Positions 61,801-64,000 of a DNA stretch of 64,000 nt are shown here, in pieces. A program made the translations under genes and the position numbers. Within the stretch, counting starts at the first letter, position 1. Each line of letters opens with the position of its first letter. Location: assembly GCA_035582835.1 (NCBI GenBank), contig JAYKAV010003077.1, forward strand, positions 555,066 through 619,065, written 5' to 3'. The notes below the pieces were generated by a model. The model saw nothing but the letters and a program-made list of their open reading frames with translations. It was not told where the DNA came from and did no database searches. This DNA is from Phoebastria nigripes. Lineage: Eukaryota > Chordata > Aves > Procellariiformes > Diomedeidae.

Positions 61801-63853
61801 AAAGTCAAACAGATAATACAGAGCAAAGAAAGGTCTTGCTCCTCCCTGCAAAGAGTTAGCAGGGGTCAGCATGGCCTGATCTCTGTGTGGCCTGATCTCC
61901 TGCTTGGCCATGTCTCGCATGTGCGTACTGCCAAGCCAAAGATGAACTTCGGTGTCTCACTTCTCATGGAGCACAGGTGTAAGAGTTGGAGTGGAGCAAA
62001 TGGCTATTTCTAGCAGCCTACCATCTTTCCTTTCTCTGAAAGTTTAAAGGACATATTTTTCTTTCCCTGGAGCAAGGAGGTCAGCATGGCTTTTTTACAC
62101 GTAGAGNAGGATGCGCACTGTCTTTATGAAATGCAGTTATATTCCCCCCCGCCAAGAAGCTTCATGTTTGATAGAGTAAAAGTGTGTTACATCAGGTGAG
62201 ATTGTTTACTGGCAGTTAATTGGAATCTGCCTGGGTCCAATAACTAGCTTTTTATGGCGTCTTATTAACTGTTAACCTAAATTCAGGATAACTCCCCTGG
62301 CATAAGTAGAATGGGCTAACTGAGGATCTAGCCCAATTAGTCTAAGTGGCATGGGTTCTCCTTTGCATCACTATTCAAATCCTGTAGAGTTGAGCTTTGC
62401 AGGAGAGAAGGAGTTTGGCCACATGCCTTTCCTTTGTTGCCAATTTGGATGAACTGATGTTTGATGTACATAGGTAGCACTACCAAGTCAACTGAAGTGG
62501 ACAAAGGTTAAGTGTGCACTGCAGGCAATTATCCATTAGTATAAAAGCTCCTTGGTATAACATTTATACATTGAAATGCCAAAAAAACTGGACACGATGA
62601 TAGCTTTTGCAACACTGTATAATTCATACATTATAGCTCTGCTTTTCATGTTTAATATTTCAGAAATAATGGAACACATTTCATCAGGAAATGCAACATG
62701 TGAAATGCAGTGGGTATAAATAAGCACTTAAGTGAAGCAGAGGTCTCCATTGCTTGCTATGAATCTTTTCCTAACTTTATAAATGTCCTGGGATATTTGA
62801 TGTAAGAAAGTCTTTGAAATGGTAACCCTGAGGTGACCAGTTGGTAGAAATCTCTGCAGCTCACATGGAAAGGTGAAATCATGTCCCCGTGAGAGGCAGG
62901 GACAGAGTTCCCCTGCACTGCCATGAGAGCAGGATTTCTCCTGCAATCTCTAGGTCCAGGCTTCAGTGACTTCCCTGTAAGTGATGTCTATGGTACCTAG
63001 AAAATCCAATTTATAGTTGAAAGGATTAATAACTGGCTATTATCACGCATTACCTGAGAAAATAAGTCTGTCTTGTGTGTATTAAACAAGTGGTTCTTGG
63101 GCATCAGTGTGCTTGATGCTTGTGAAACTCTCCTTGAGGATTCTCTGGTGCTTGTGGTCAACATGGTTGCTTCCAGCAGAGGCAGTAATTTGGGACATAC
63201 CCACCTAGAAGACCACATGTTCAGGTGCTCCACACCTTCAGAAGCTTTGAGTCTTTGGGACTTCAACCTCCACCTCCAATTTCCTTGAAACCAATTTTTT
63301 TACAGTATCAGGATGATATTGTAGAGGCTTATCCTCATTGCATGCCTTGATCCATGGACAGATGGNGGTGGTGGGGGGAATTCAATTTTTAAATGTATGC
63401 TTTTCCAAATCCACCTTAGAGCTCTGGGCTTGTGGTTGGCTGATTTATCCTACTGTGACTGTGTGCTAGTCACCTTAAGAACCACTGTTAAAGCATTTGA
63501 ATAATCATAACAGTCCAGGAGGTCCAGCTTTATGAAGAAGGAAGCCAAGAAAAGCATGCTAAGACCAATTCACTGGACCACCTGGGACCCTGTATGTGTA
63601 TCCTATCCCAATGCCATGGTGCAACCATTGGGACTGTTGTCACCTCAGGTGGGCTTCACCTCCTCTAACCTAGAAGTCTGATACTAGTATTTCTCATTAA
63701 AGCTCAGTTCCTGAAGTTATCTGAGCACATCAGAATATCAGATTTCACTTTTTCCTGTGGAAGTAGTAGTTCGCATAAAAAAAGTTGCAAGTAGTAAATC
63801 CTAAAGGGTCAGGAAACACCAGGAAAATGCAGTAATTCTGGGAATGTTTATTT
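58826..63853. other. Single-copy non-coding stretch
   Basis: No gene or recognisable dispersed repeat is supported in 5 kb. Short frames of 60-106 codons (for example the opposing pair at 60122-60370 plus and 60249-60569 minus) show no domain. A local direct repeat (TGGCCTGATCTC) lies at about 61871-61899. Ambiguous bases lie at 61031, 61564, 62107 and 63366. Confidence 0.5.
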
Positions 63854-64000
63854 ATAGAATCATAGAATCATTAAGGTTGGAAAAGACCTCTAAGATCATC
63901 AAGTCCCAACCATCAACCCAACACCACCAAGCCCCACTAAACCATGTCCCTAAGCGCCTCATCTACACGTCTTTTAAATACTTCCAGGGATGGTGACTCC
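63854..64000 (-). mobile_element. CR1 retrotransposon 3' end, continues beyond the window
   Basis: ATAGAATCATAGAATCATT at 63854-63872 is the reverse complement of CR1 terminal ATTCTATG repeats. It is followed by the 3' untranslated region and the start of the ORF2 3' part, reading into the window edge at GGATGGTGACTCC. By eye it is almost identical to the plus-strand copy at 9279-9450 (about one extra G and one substitution before the tail). The 5' part of the element lies outside the window. Confidence 0.92.

Noticed and set aside
1..64000. CRISPR array, bacterial operon, phage or plasmid system
   Set aside because: Base composition, CR1 and SINE remnants, and absence of dense coding frames all indicate vertebrate nuclear DNA; no regularly spaced repeats were seen.
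1..64000. Endogenous retrovirus or paired long terminal repeats
   Set aside because: No paired direct repeats of hundreds of bases, and no gag, protease or envelope-like frames; the only reverse-transcriptase motifs are of CR1 type.

Overview
The window looks like non-coding DNA from a bird nuclear genome. The diagnostic evidence is the repeat content. There are at least four CR1 non-LTR retrotransposon pieces, three of them with an avian-type 3' end: a conserved block reading like GATGATCTTAGAGGTC followed by ATTCTATG-type short repeats. There are also several very old tRNA-derived (MIR-like) SINE remnants, few other dispersed repeats, and no primate- or rodent-type L1 or Alu sequence. The closely related CR1 3' ends near 9.3 kb and 63.9 kb suggest a bird lineage in which that CR1 family was active fairly recently. 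I cannot name the species.

I found no protein-coding gene, tRNA, rRNA or other classical RNA gene that I can support. Open reading frames of up to about 190 codons exist, but none shows a recognisable domain, family motif or convincing exon structure, and many overlap on opposite strands. The only reading frames with real protein homology are reverse-transcriptase remnants of CR1 (minus strand 43.5-44.7 kb; plus strand 12.9-13.1 kb). The window is best read as intergenic or intronic DNA.

Layout. 1-7.1 kb: unremarkable single-copy DNA. 7.1-7.7 kb: an AT-rich, homeodomain-site-bearing stretch followed by an old SINE. 8.88-9.45 kb: two same-orientation CR1 3' ends around a 285-base assembly gap. 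9.45-12.9 kb: single-copy DNA. 12.9-13.3 kb: an ancient CR1 fragment. 14.5-14.75 kb and 19.56-19.71 kb: old SINE remnants. 20-31 kb: single-copy DNA with several AT-rich stretches that look like conserved non-coding elements. 31.3-31.6 kb: a polypyrimidine tract of about 300 bases beside a G-run. 33.4-33.55 kb: a small CpG cluster. 37.1-37.9 kb: an old SINE, a short perfect hairpin and two adjacent G-quadruplex motifs. 43.5-44.7 kb: a 5'-truncated, frameshifted CR1. 47.6-49.3 kb: the most enhancer-like DNA in the window. 49.7 and 58.7 kb: further SINE remnants. 63.85 kb to the end: a CR1 running out of the window on the minus strand.

No operon-like or multi-gene system is present. The points most worth checking are the CR1 copies of different ages, the polypyrimidine tract, the G-quadruplex pair, and the candidate regulatory blocks at 27.6-28.5 kb and 47.6-49.3 kb. 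No new biological system was found. All repeat-family calls are from memory of consensus features, without a database search.
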